Both the position numbers and the translations under genes were made by a program. A DNA stretch of 64,000 nucleotides from Anisus vortex (taxonomy: Eukaryota > Mollusca > Gastropoda > Planorbidae). How positions within the stretch are numbered: position 1 is the first letter of the stretch; each line of letters opens with the position of its first letter. The notes below the pieces were generated by a model. It saw only the letters and a list, made by a program, of their open reading frames with translations. It was not told where the DNA came from and did not search any database. Location: positions 25,585,612 through 25,649,611 of the forward strand of contig OX421497.1 in the NCBI GenBank assembly GCA_949126835.1. Reading direction: 5' to 3'. This document shows positions 45,155-55,739 of this stretch, one piece after another.

Positions 45155-45450
45155 TATTGAAGAAGACATCAGAAAGAGGAGATGGCGATGGATAGAGTTT
45201 CCGATAGAGCACACCTTACACAAACCGCCAGCCAATGTCACATAAACAGGTACTGTAGTGGAACCCCAAAGGCGGTCCGAAAAGCCCAAGAAATACCTGG
45301 CGACGCGACCTTGAGGCACCACAAAAATGGGTTACAGCTGGTAAAACTAGAAATAATAATGTCACTCAGTGATTCACTCAGTCAATCTGTGATTGGCGAC
45401 CCATGCCCATACCCGACCTGGGTTGACGGGAAATCATGAGGAAAAGGGAG
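45155..45450 (+). pseudogene. LINE ORF2 C-terminal remnant
   Basis: Plus-strand reading gives IEEDIRKRRWRWIEF..., HTLHKPPANVT, then EPQRRSEKPKKYLATRP and TTKMGYSW, separated by stops. This is the RRWRWIGHxLRKP...NPQGxRxRGRPKxTWRRDL...MGxxW tail of non-LTR retrotransposon ORF2 proteins. Several stops and substitutions make it inactive. The clade is uncertain. Confidence 0.7.
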
Positions 45451-45640
45451 GGTCGACTAAGCTTTTGAGTGTCAAACATTTTACTAATTTAGTACCTATT
45501 TTGTTTAAAAAAAAACTGTATACATTTTTTAACCTAAACGTTGGGGGGGGGGGGGGGAGGCTTAGCCATACACCATATACTGTAAATAAAAGTGTAATTG
45601 TACTTTTATAATTATATTTAAAAAAAAACAGTAGGCTACA

Positions 45641-45800
45641 CATTCAATATATAGATGTAGTCATTCAATATATAGATGTAGGCCTAATCATTCAATATAT
45701 AGATGTAGGCCTAATCATTCAATATATAGATGTAATCATTCAATATATAGATGTAATCATTCAATATATAGATGTAATCATTCAATATATAGATGTAATC
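45641..45800 (+). repeat. Minisatellite with 21-bp and 27-bp unit lengths
   Basis: Seven units of TCATTCAATATATAGATGTA. Two carry an extra GGCCTA before the next unit and the others do not, so length variants alternate in blocks. Confidence 0.9.
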
Positions 45801-46909
45801 AAGCTACATCATTAGAATTAAAGAGTTCCGGTGTACTGAATGTTGTGTACATTTTTAGTTTGCAAGCAAGTCGATTAAAAGGAAAACGTGCAAAGCTACG
45901 GTATGTATTAATTAAGACAACACAATCGCCGTGTGGAATCTCCACCTAATCGTTCCCGCCATGTCTATTGATATTATTATTTTACAAGGACATTTCTTTC
46001 TTTTTCTTTTCTCTTCTTCTTTTAACATAATCATAATCGATCGTGCATGAATATCCCCACCCATTTTTTTCTTCTCTTTTCTTAACCCTCCCGGTCCCAA
46101 CCCCACAGTCTGAAACACACATACGCTATTGCATAATCATTGCCTAATATGGCACGTTTCCTTATAAGGTCATAAAATGATTTGTTCTATTTCTAGAACA
46201 TCTTTTGTTATTGTAAGTTGTTGTTTTTTTTTCCATTCGCGCGCTGCTGGTTCTTAGTGAATTACCGGTTGTTTATAGAGAGACTTCACAGCTGTTCTAC
46301 ACCGCAACGGAATCTATCTGTACCCACCCCACTCCCCCACCTCCACCTCAACACACAAGAGATAACACCACGCTTTGCTAGCTTATGATTTGTTTGTTGT
46401 TGGTTGTTTTTTTCTGCACATTGTAACATGCTTGATCAATGACTTGTGTCGCCAGGGCCGAGGTAAGAGTTGGACGGCACAATGCCACTTTTTTTTTTTT
46501 ACTATGTCAACGTTTATTTGTTGTTGTTGTATGCCTTCGAATTTGATGTGGCTTGTGGAGAGAAGGGTAGAGGGTGGACTCCCGTATTTTCATTTTTTTT
46601 TTTTTGGCATTCTATAAAGGCTTGCCATAAAAGGTGGTTTAGTTTAGTTATTATGTGAAAAGAAATAAATATATACGAGTTCACCCCCACTCTCTCCCTC
46701 AGCCGGGTGGAACGATTTTGTGGAAACGTTAAATCAGCGTTAACCGCGTAATATAAACGGCCATAACAATTGATTATCATGTATCCTACTCTATCAACAG
46801 CATAGATAGGTTGATTATATAAAAATGTGAATAGACAAATGTAGAAGGCTACAGTACACGGTGTACTAAAGAGATAAGCTGCGATTGCATCTACTTTATT
46901 AAATACAAG
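45801..46909. other. Intergenic AT-rich DNA
   Basis: T runs near 46491 and 46598 generate Phe-rich frames. No credible gene or RNA found. Confidence 0.5.
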
Positions 46910-47375
46910 CTACATTGCCCGGCGTTGCCCGGGTGAAAAAAAAACAGGACTGTATAAGGTGCATATAAATATTTATAAACTACAATTTAAAAATCTAATA
47001 TTTAAATTATTATTTTTTTTTACTGAAGACTTTTAGGAAAGTAATTTAAAATAAATATTGTAATCGGGTAAAAACATAGGCAAGTCTTTTTATTTAACAA
47101 AAATCTAAATTGCCGTAGATTAACAATGTCTTTTGCTTTTAAAAGTTTGAAAGAAAAATTGTAGAAAAAAAAGGTATAGTCTAACTGAAGAATCGAACCC
47201 GGGTCGCCGCATAGCAGTCTGCTACGTTAACCACTGAGCTAGCGAAGACACATGTCCGATATGACAAATTGTTAGACAGTATATAGGCCTAGGCCTAAAT
47301 AAGTCAGTGACACAAACTCACGTGTTTTGACCAATGGGGATCCGTGGGGACACAAACACGATCTTTTTTTTATAT
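46910..47375 (-). mobile_element. tRNA-related repeat, minus strand (copy 2, best preserved)
   Basis: On the minus strand CGCTAGCTCAGTGGTTAACG (about 47230-47249) is a good A box and CCCGGGTTCGATTCTTC (about 47190-47206) a good B box. A box CACGTGAGTTTGTG lies upstream on that strand. The tail may extend to the imperfect palindrome CCCGGCGTTGCCCGGG at 46918-46933. A functional tRNA is unlikely because the acceptor arms do not pair well. Confidence 0.55.
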
Positions 47376-47619
47376 ATAGATGTACAAGGCAGTTAGTTGT
47401 TCAGCATAAGAACATAAACCCTTTAAAGACGTTGTAAGGGGGAGGGGGGCAGCGATACAATATGAGATCATAAGTTTAGGTCTATATAAGTTGCCTAGTG
47501 GCAGCGGCCTCGACTGTCGAAAAAAGGTACAATCAGTAAGCTGCTTGATCTGTCAAGTAGTTCAGATTGGTTTGAGTGATAGGTCTACTTTTTTTTTTAA
47601 CTTACAGTATTACAAATTA

Positions 47620-47890
47620 CATATTTATATAGCGCTTTTCATAACAAAGTCTTCGAATGCGCTACCAACTGTTATTAAAATAAATTGAAAAAGTGTGTTT
47701 TTAGTTTTGTTTTAAAAATGTCTATATTGTCAGCTTGTTTTTAATTATGTTCGGAAATTCATTCCACCACAGAGGAGCGACGACGCTGTAGGAGCGAGCT
47801 GCAAATGTTTTTCTTTTTACGCTTGGCACCTTGAGCTGTAAGCTTAGATGGATTTTATTTGAACGCAGTCCTCTTTAATCTGATTAAGTT
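47620..47890 (-). pseudogene. LINE (CR1-like) ORF2 C-terminal remnant, minus strand
   Basis: Minus-strand reading gives LKVPSVKRKTFAARSYSVVA then PLWWNEFPNIIKN. This matches the (R)SFSVAAPxLWNSLPxxIR motif that closes many CR1-type LINE ORFs. After in-frame stops come KHTFSIYF-type residues and a GCGCTATATAAA-like end (TATATAGCGC at about 47626). It is degenerate and non-functional. Confidence 0.7.
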
Positions 47891-49705
47891 ACATCACATT
47901 AAAAGGATTTTGATAGGCCTTACTGCTTAGCGAAAGAAATAGGCAACAAGTGATACCGTTGTAAAAGGCCTGTGTGTAACTTTAGGCCTACTACTACGGT
48001 ACTTCTACCATTAGCTTACATTAGAGACAGTAACACTCTAAATAAGAACTACACACCATGCCTGTCAACTACGTGTGTACGTTTGTTTGCGTACATATGT
48101 GTGTCTGTGTTTTGGAATAATTCAAAAGGCACATCCTGTCCACAATATTTTCTAAAATGTTTTTTTTTTTTTACAAAATCGTTTCTAAAAATATACAGGA
48201 ATGCTGTTGTCTGCGTGGCGTGATCTTTTCTTTTAATTGACACCGGATTGCTGGATATCTCCTCCTCTCACCCGCCACCTCCTGTCATTTATTACTGAAT
48301 CAATTTAGAGGAGGGGAGGGAACTGTGAGCGAGTGAGAGGCCAAGCAAGAAGATTGAAGGCAAGGTGGTAGGAGGGGGGGGGGAGGGGGGAGAGTGAAAG
48401 GACAGAAGGAAAGAAAAGATAGTAGTAGAAGCAGATTATGAAGGGCGGGAAATCGGAAAGTAGAGCGTGGCGAAAATGCGGATGCAGAGGGCTGAGAGAG
48501 AGAGAGAGGGGAGGGAGTGAGATGATGACGGTAATGACTCATGAACTCATGGCTAGGATGGAGAGAGAAAAGTTTTTTATTTTCAATATTATACATTTAA
48601 ATAGAAAACGCAACACAGTTAGTTGAAATTGTTTCCTGGCATGAACTTTTACCGGTGCCGTTTTGTCCCCCCCCCTGCCACCTCCCCCCCCCCCCCCCAA
48701 CTTTTTTTTAATTCCCTCCCCTTTTTGCCAATCCAACGTCCAATATTATTGGCCAACGGAAATACCCACGACCGACCTAGCACGCGAGGGTGGCGGTGAA
48801 AATAGGCGGGGATCAGTTCGACTCAGCTGACCAATAAGCTTTGAGAGTTTCCGACCTGACTGGGAAGTCCGTTGCTAACTCTTTTTTTTTTCTTTTTGTA
48901 CTCGAAGTTGTCACGCACTCCCCCCCCCCCCCCCCCCACACACACACTCCCCGCTTCCACACTTCAAGGCTGTCGGAATGTACAAGCAACACAACCACCG
49001 AATAAATATAGAACAGAATGCGCAATCGCATTTTTTTTCTGTTTCCGGAAGTAATACCGACGTCATACTGTTTAAACGCAGAGGTCCTGGTTACACAATA
49101 ATTCACAATATATTTATGCTTATTTACAATGTCGTTTTCATCAAATCTACAATTTCGAACACCCAAAGCTAATGTTTCAGGCAAAAGGTACAAAGGCTGC
49201 TGTGTAATAAACTTCAAAATGATGCGAAAACGATTGATTATCGTACAAATAAGCATGTCAAACTACATGGCTTTTCTGACCTCGTAAAGGATAAACAACC
49301 GAAAGTTGTAACCTCATATTACTTAATATTAGTAGCCTTGCTTTAGTTCTAATCTTGCTAAGAGTAGATATCAGAAATAAATGAGGCCCTTCTCATTTGA
49401 CTATAGTAGCGTTTTTAGTGACCGCTGCCTTGAATCAAAAGAAAATGGCGGAAGCCGAGCTTCACTTTTAGTGACTGTGCATATAGGGATTGTGCATTCT
49501 GTTCTATACCTATTATGTGAAAACAACGGACACGAACTAGGATCTACTTATGTTGACAACCCCCTTATGGGGGTTTAGGAAACAATCAACAATCTTATTT
49601 CAGAAAATACCTAGACTAGACTCTAGACTCTAGACGCTTCCGTTTCCCATCATATCTGTTTCTATTATAAAAACAAATTCTAACGTTGCTTGTCTAGGCA
49701 ATGTC
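47891..49705. other. Intergenic, low-complexity rich
   Basis: This contains G-rich and GA tracts (about 48300-48515), C runs at about 48665-48705 and 48920-48937, and A/T runs. Many small frames overlap these tracts and none shows a domain. Confidence 0.5.
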
Positions 49706-49810
49706 TATACGTCCGGCGACCAGACCAATAGCGCGGGAGATATACGTCCGGCGACCGGACAAAATATTGCGGGAGATATTCTTCCGGCGAGCACGTCACG
49801 TGACCGCCGG
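49706..49810 (+). repeat. 35-bp tandem repeat with TCCGGCGA core
   Basis: Three partial units (ATACGTCCGGCGACCAGACC, ATACGTCCGGCGACCGGAC, ATTCTTCCGGCGAGC) each follow a GCGGGAGAT-type spacer, except the last, which runs into CACGTCACGTGACCGCCGGA. It is a CpG-rich island in AT-rich surroundings. Confidence 0.8.
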
Positions 49811-50249
49811 ACACGCGGACTTGTTATTTGACCACCCAACTACAAGTACAAACGAGAGGCGTAGAGCGTATTGATATTAACACATTTATAAAGAAACGGG
49901 CATCAGGCCTAAATCTAATAGTATTAGGCCTATTATTAGTTTAATACTTTGAATGGATAATTTGAATGAGATTGTTATGTACACCAACATGCATAAATGA
50001 ATCAGAATGGCTCATTGTAATAATTGTAGCGCAAGTCAAGTCGTTTACTAATGAGTTTATAAGATGCTTGAATAACACTTTTAACACGTTTTCTAAAGAA
50101 ATAGACATTAGGCGTAACAGTCGTATTTTTATTTCTTTGATACTCTGAGTGAAATTATGTCCACCCACATGAATAAATGAAGGGTATTCACGTATTGAAC
50201 TAAAAATATCTCGTTTCACTATAATTGAATTAAAAAAAAATGGTGGTGA

Positions 50250-50450
50250 AAGCTGGTGTAGAACCTGCGACACACCGGTTTCCAGCAGACAGTACGGACC
50301 ACTAGGCAACAAAACAGTTATATAATATAATAATATAGGTTAGATAGTAATTAAGTCAATCGGGCAAGAATGAACGATTATGCGCATGCGCCAGTAGCTT
50401 TTTATTTTTATTTTTTGGTCGGTCACGTGACTAAAAATGAATCATAAAAA
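50250..50450 (-). mobile_element. tRNA-related repeat, minus strand (copy 3)
   Basis: On the minus strand GTTGCCTAGTGGTCCGTAC (about 50295-50313) is A-box-like and GTCGCAGGTTCTACACC (about 50251-50267) B-box-like. GGTCACGTGACTAAAAATG follows at 50421-50439 in window order, as in the other family copies. Confidence 0.5.
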
Positions 50451-50535
50451 TTCATGGCCTTAAAGACCAACTGAAGAGCTTTTTATAAAAATTGAGTTAA
50501 CAGTTGATTTAGACAGTAAATAGTATAAAAATATT

Positions 50536-50650
50536 TTGCTTTGTACAGCAGTATTAATAATATGTGCAATTGGCCGCCTTGAATCCAAGGTTCGGGAAAA
50601 ATCAATTTCTGATAAAACCTGAAATTAAATTTTAGTGTTGTATATAAAAA
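50536..50650 (+). repeat. Diverged direct repeat, copy 1
   Basis: TTTGTACAGCAGTATTAATA and TTTCTGATAAAACCTGAAAT match 50902-51012. The 3' half is nearly identical and the 5' half diverged. Confidence 0.7.
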
Positions 50651-50901
50651 AAAGCTTGAATTATTAATCATTGAACATTTTAAAACACTACTACCACCCA
50701 ACAGGCACACAAGTACCATTCACATCCAAGCTTTTTCACTATTGGCTATTGATATAATGTGGTGTAGGGCCTACCTACTGGAAAGCAAGAATGCATTTAA
50801 TAATAAAATATATAGGTCTATATTATAATAAAAAATTAAATGTATTTTCCATTAACATCATTTATTGTTGATTTTAGCATACCATTTTAGTAACCGAGGC
50901 T

Positions 50902-51012
50902 TTGCTTGGTACAGCAGCGTTAATACATGCAGTGGCAGACTTGAGTTTGAGCCTGAGGCGCCAGAAAAATCCATTTCTGATAAAACCTGAAATTAAATTT
51001 TAGTTTTATAAA
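50902..51012 (+). repeat. Diverged direct repeat, copy 2
   Basis: Partner of 50536-50650 at about 366 bp offset and in the same orientation. Both end at AATTAAATTTTAGT. Confidence 0.7.
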
Positions 51013-53240
51013 TCTAATATAATATAATTGGGCTATTAGTTAAAATTTCTCCAATTTTTATACTATAATAATTATAATAACATGGCCTAACTTGATTTTT
51101 TTTTTAAACTAGGCCTAACGTTTAATAATAAATACTCAATACTAGGCTTACTGTCACTGTGTAGTGTGTAGGAGTGTAGTCTAGTACTAATCATAATTTT
51201 TAAAAAAATACTACCAGTAGGCCTACAAATAAATAAAATAGCCTATGTTTAAAGTTTAATATTTTAAAGTAGTAGGCTTAGGCCTAATTATAAGTAGTAG
51301 GCTACAAGTAAGTACAAGTTACAAGTAATAATAACTAGTTAGCCTAGTTAGTAATAAGCTATAAAACTTATTTAACTTTATAAAAGTCCTAGGCCTAATC
51401 AAATACTAATCTTAAAACTAATAGATAGTAGGCCTATATTTTTCTATTTTAAAAACTTACCTTTAATTTAAACTTAAATGCTCTATTTTCTGTACAGCTC
51501 CTCTTGTTTTGGTTGGTTTAGTGCTTAGATTTAGTAGATGATTTATCTAAACCGCTACCGGTAAATGCATTATATAGAAATATATTGGATACTGCACCAA
51601 GGAGTAATCTATAATAGGTCTAACAGATTGTACCGAATTTTCTCTTCAGGCATTGACAGAAACTTATTCCTGGTGAAAAACCACAGTATCGAACCATTTT
51701 CGAACAAAAAAACAACAAACTAGTTCCGAGTCAGAGAACTGTACACTACTAAGTTTTTCACCTTTGTGTGACGTCACGACAGTGTGTTGACAAGAAATTG
51801 CAAATCTCGAATGGCTACGAGATTTGTTTACTTCATCTCCCAAAAAACACACATTTAAATGATAATATTGAGCTAATTACTTGAAATTTGAGTTTAATAT
51901 TTTGTAAAAATGATTTTTTTTAGCATTTGGATACTAAATACACACATTAAAATAGTTTGCGCGATTGACACGGAAACCTGTTCACTTGGTCTTTAAATCA
52001 ATAGATGATAAATGAATACACAATTTAATAAAACATAATATTTACGCGTGTGCTATGACAGTGTGAATGCAAATGCCATTCACACACCCACAACTACAAC
52101 TCGTTGGATTTGGTAGTAGATTGTGTGGGGATTATACCTTCTATGTGGCAAATAAAATAATATAATATTTATATACTGTTCATGGTTCGTTGCCATTTTC
52201 GACCGCTGGAAGAAAAAAGACAATTTTTTTTAGCACGTTTATGCATTTTTAGACCGAAAAGTTTGTATTGTAAGCTTTTAGACCCTCATTCTGATGTAAG
52301 CTTAATAAATCACCATGCCCAATCATGACACGTAAGTAGGGCTGAAAAAAAGGTAATTACGGGGGGGGGGGGGGGGGGAACACACTTGTATTGTTATTTT
52401 TTTGTTAGGCTTATCTAGTTGTTTTCTTTTAATGATGCACAGTTTAATATTTGAATTAGGCAAAGGGGGGGGGGGGCTTTGCATTTTAATGTTGTTTGTG
52501 ATTAAAAAAAGAAAGTACTTGCACGTAACTAAATATTTGCTGTCTATTGGCTTGTATTACTAATTGAGCTAGGCAGGCATATAGCAGCCATTCCCAAACT
52601 TTTTTGTGTGCTGTGATTCAGTTATTATTATATAGCCTATTACATTTTTATCCATGTATCAAAAAATGCATTTTAAAATTAATAATATAATTATAAATTG
52701 GGTTAAAATATCACAAAATATACATTTGGGGCGCAATATTATTTGTTTTATGTCTATCACATTATATTGTTTTTATATTTCTTTTGTTTTTATATTTCTT
52801 TGGCTGACCAGGGCTTCTTGTCCAAGTGAGCAGCACCTAACAGGGTCATGCGAATTGGGAAGTCCATCAGGTCACTTGATTGAGAGTGTTTGTGAGCTAG
52901 AAGTGTAATTGAACATTAAAAAGGCGAGTACACATGTAGTTTAGATACCCTGTCCAGGCACTTTGGGGGGAGGGGAGGAGATTCGAAGTTCCATTTCTCT
53001 GACCAAGCACACTTATGACCAACTAAAAAACGGCCTATATTGTTAATTACTAGTTGACTGCAAAGTCAAAAAACTTTTTTTTCCGCATATACGGATAAAA
53101 AAATATTGTATACAAATTACTGTCAGACTCAAGACAAATCTGATTAAATGAATAGAGCTATCTAAGTGTGACAAATCTAACTATCGTAATCTTGCTAGAA
53201 CAGATAGACGCGTTAATATCTTCTAAATTTAAGATATTTT
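51013..53240. other. AT-rich intergenic DNA with AGGCCTA clusters and long G runs
   Basis: 51080-51440 holds many AGGCCTA/TAGGCTTA words. G runs of about 20 and 13 lie at about 52360-52378 and 52465-52477. TTCCCAAACTTTTTTGTG at about 52591 resembles a hAT end, but no partner was found. No gene recognised. Confidence 0.5.
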
Positions 53241-53250
53241 TTTTTTACAG

Positions 53251-53375
53251 AAAATCGTGCCGAATCAATAGAGCTTGACAACTTAGAGACCGATACACGA
53301 TGGAACACCGAGACGAGCATACCCACTCATCGCTCCCCTCAGCGTTCCAAACACGAATTATTGCCCACTGGGTAG
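53251..53375 (+). CDS. Possible terminal coding exon of an unidentified gene
   Basis: A strong acceptor (TTTTTTTTTTACAG, ending 53250) opens a 40-residue frame starting NRAESIELDNLETDTRWNTE and ending at TAG. Composition is polar, acidic then basic, as in cytoplasmic C-terminal tails. An AATAAA at 53674-53679 could end the transcript. No upstream exon is evident in the window, so this may be chance. Confidence 0.28.
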
Positions 53376-54040
53376 CTTGTTACACACCGGGACAGGATCC
53401 AGCAGACACATCGCCACCCATTCATTACAAATGCAACGATCACCCCAACCTCTAAAACCGAGTAAATGAAAAAAGCCATTTGGACTTCTCCGCTATCTGC
53501 CCTCGATAATAATCAGAGACGGCTCTACTCTGAACTCATAACGAGCAGGCGCCATAGTGACGAATTAATAGCCTACTGTGTGCCAGATTCGGGCACTGCA
53601 CAGGTCCCTTATGAAAAAGAAAATCCTGCCCCTGACCCTAGAAGACACACAGAATGACGTCACATCAAACTGAAATAAACAAACTGCTACGAATATGGGG
53701 AAATCGTCTGTTCGACCCCCCCCCCCTCTTTTTTTTTTGACGTCGTAGATGAATCATACCTGACACATCAAATTAACAGTGTGGCAGCGTAATATTTTTT
53801 TTTAAAGCTACCCATAATGAATGATAATGTATGGATTTACATTTTTAGAAGTGTTAACAAATCTTGAAGGTTTTAAAGCAATAAACACTATAAGCCTAGA
53901 CAGTAGGATGTATTACCGCATTTGAGTAAAGTAGTAATAATACACAAGGCATTAAACTCTAATTTAGAAATACAACACAATAGCAACATGTTGCAATGCT
54001 CAGATAAACATAAAGACAAAGACACTTTCCTTATCCCATA
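53376..54040. other. Intergenic or 3' UTR-like sequence left of the LTR element
   Basis: A 63-codon frame (53466-53657) without a known domain overlaps the putative 3' UTR. A run of about 13 C next to 10 T lies at about 53717-53740. It ends with the left target copy CCATA at 54036-54040. Confidence 0.4.
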
Positions 54041-55209
54041 TGTAACAATGTAGCTCGGCTCGGCCGTTTTAACCTTAAAAATACTCGGCAACGCTATAAC
54101 AAAGACCCGGCCAGTTGGATCGTTCCGGCCATTTTAATCGCTAATTAGGAAAAAAGAAACTATACAGCGCCGCTCTAACAAAAGGAGAGATAGTATTTCC
54201 CAGCCAAGCGTAGGAAGGTTGACATGGCCGTGTGGTGTCATGGAGAATGGATGTGAGACGGCACTGCCTTTAGCACGTAGTCTAGGGTTGAATGATATGA
54301 ATGGAAGGAAGATAGGTTAGAGTTAATCACTTGTTGTCGCTAGAATAGGGATTTCGCATGTAAATCAATGTCGTGTCTTCTTTGTATTCTCGCTTGCCTC
54401 AGCCCCCCCCCCCCATTTCTCCGCCTCTGGCCCACAACAATGCCATGGCTTTAATTTACTTTAAAAATACATTAACAAGCCCCATTGGGAATTCCCGATA
54501 ATTATTGCTTGTAAAATGGAGGCTAATAGTGATACTACACGTCTCAGCCGTAAATTGTTCCCCTACCCCTTCGGTAAATACCCACGCCCTTTCCTTAGAA
54601 AGAGATTTATCTTCTAGACACATGTTTAATTTAGTTCTATTAATTCACTGCCCGTGTGTATTTAAAGACCCCATCTTCCCAGATTTAGTTAGTTGAGCTT
54701 GTTCTGTGGAACAGAAACGTGGTTTACTCCGTGATACAGAAGTCACGTATTATTACTAATATCGTTCACTGTGCAGTGAAAGTTTTCATAGTATATTCAC
54801 CAATGGTTAACATTGTGTATGACATTATCGCCTTATAGAATTGTTTACATTATTATTGAATTCTTCCAGTTCATCCAGATATATATACATACATTTTCTA
54901 GTATTAAAGACTTGTGTTATACGTAAAACTATTTCTTCAAACTTGTGTGTTGATATACATAAATATCTATTGTTGTGTATTCGCGGTGTGCTGTAAGCCA
55001 ATTAGTCTAGCAGCTTGATTGTGACACTGGTATTTTCCCCCCACGCCAAGCGCTAGATTCCAAAGGCAGAGTGGACAAAAATAAATTTGTAAGACTGATG
55101 AAGGGTCTGTACGTCTATCGTACCCCTTGACAACCAGCCACGGGTGTGACTCCATGACTCACACTTACATGTGACGACAGATGTTTGCAAATAACACTGT
55201 ATTGCCACA
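54041..55209 (+). repeat. 5' LTR (1169 bp)
   Basis: It starts TGTAACAATGTAGCTCGG and ends ATTGCCACA. A C homopolymer of 12 lies at about 54403-54414. AATAAA at 55080-55085 could serve as the polyadenylation signal near the R region. Short ORFs inside are duplicated in the other LTR and are not genes. Confidence 0.95.
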
Positions 55210-55213
55210 TAAT

Positions 55214-55230
55214 TGGGAGCTCGTGCCGGA
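55214..55230 (+). promoter_or_regulatory. Candidate primer binding site, tRNA-Pro-like
   Basis: TGGGAGCTCGTGCCGGA begins four bases after the LTR. It starts with the expected TGG (complement of CCA). From memory it resembles the tRNA-Pro type of primer site, differing at about three positions. Priming by tRNA-Pro is therefore a suggestion only. Confidence 0.5.
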
Positions 55231-55308
55231 ATATTTACCCGTAAGCGCCAGACTGATACAACAGACCATTCGTCATCTTACTGGGGGCTCACATTTCCAC
55301 CGACAGCA

Positions 55309-55485
55309 GCCGAAGTATACAACCAGTAGCCGTCAACCCAGAGAAATTCGACAACCCGCAGCAGACCATACGAAGTAGCCAACCAGTAACCGTCAACCCG
55401 AGAGAGATTCGACAACCCGCAGTAGACCACAAAAAGTAGACAACCGGTAGCCGCCAACCCGAGAGCAGACAAACCTGGGAGCAGC
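55309..55485 (+). repeat. 60-bp tandem repeat in the retrotransposon leader
   Basis: About 2.6 copies of a unit with ACAACCAGTAGCCGTCAACC, GAGAAATTCGACAACCCGCA and AGACCA lie between the primer site and gag. The third copy is truncated after the CCAACCCGAGAG stretch. It could be a packaging or leader structure, or simple leader expansion. Confidence 0.8.
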
Positions 55486-55739
55486 ACCAGATGTAGTGAG
55501 CAGCCAACCCACATTCACACGCAAATTAGGAGCCACACTAGACATCGCAGAACAGCGGAAGTCCACAGGACAGTAATAAACTGACATTCTGTTGACAATT
55601 TAGTGTGTATAATCTGTGCGAGTGTGTTAATTCATAAAGAGACAATAAAGTGCAGTCGGGTAAGTGCCTCTTACATACATTCTCTCATAGCCATTACACG
55701 TGCTAGTGTCAACCATTAGTCAATAATTTAAAAAACAAA

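Noticed and set aside
47175..47250. Functional tRNA gene on the minus strand
   Set aside because: A and B boxes are good, but the acceptor ends do not pair and related copies are dispersed, so a SINE head fits better.
54505..54696. 63-codon frame in the 5' LTR, repeated in the 3' LTR
   Set aside because: LTR-internal, duplicated because the LTR is duplicated. No known LTR-encoded protein is recognisable.
55278..55587. Minus-strand Leu/Gly-rich frames in the retrotransposon leader
   Set aside because: They are antisense shadows of the 60-bp leader repeat.
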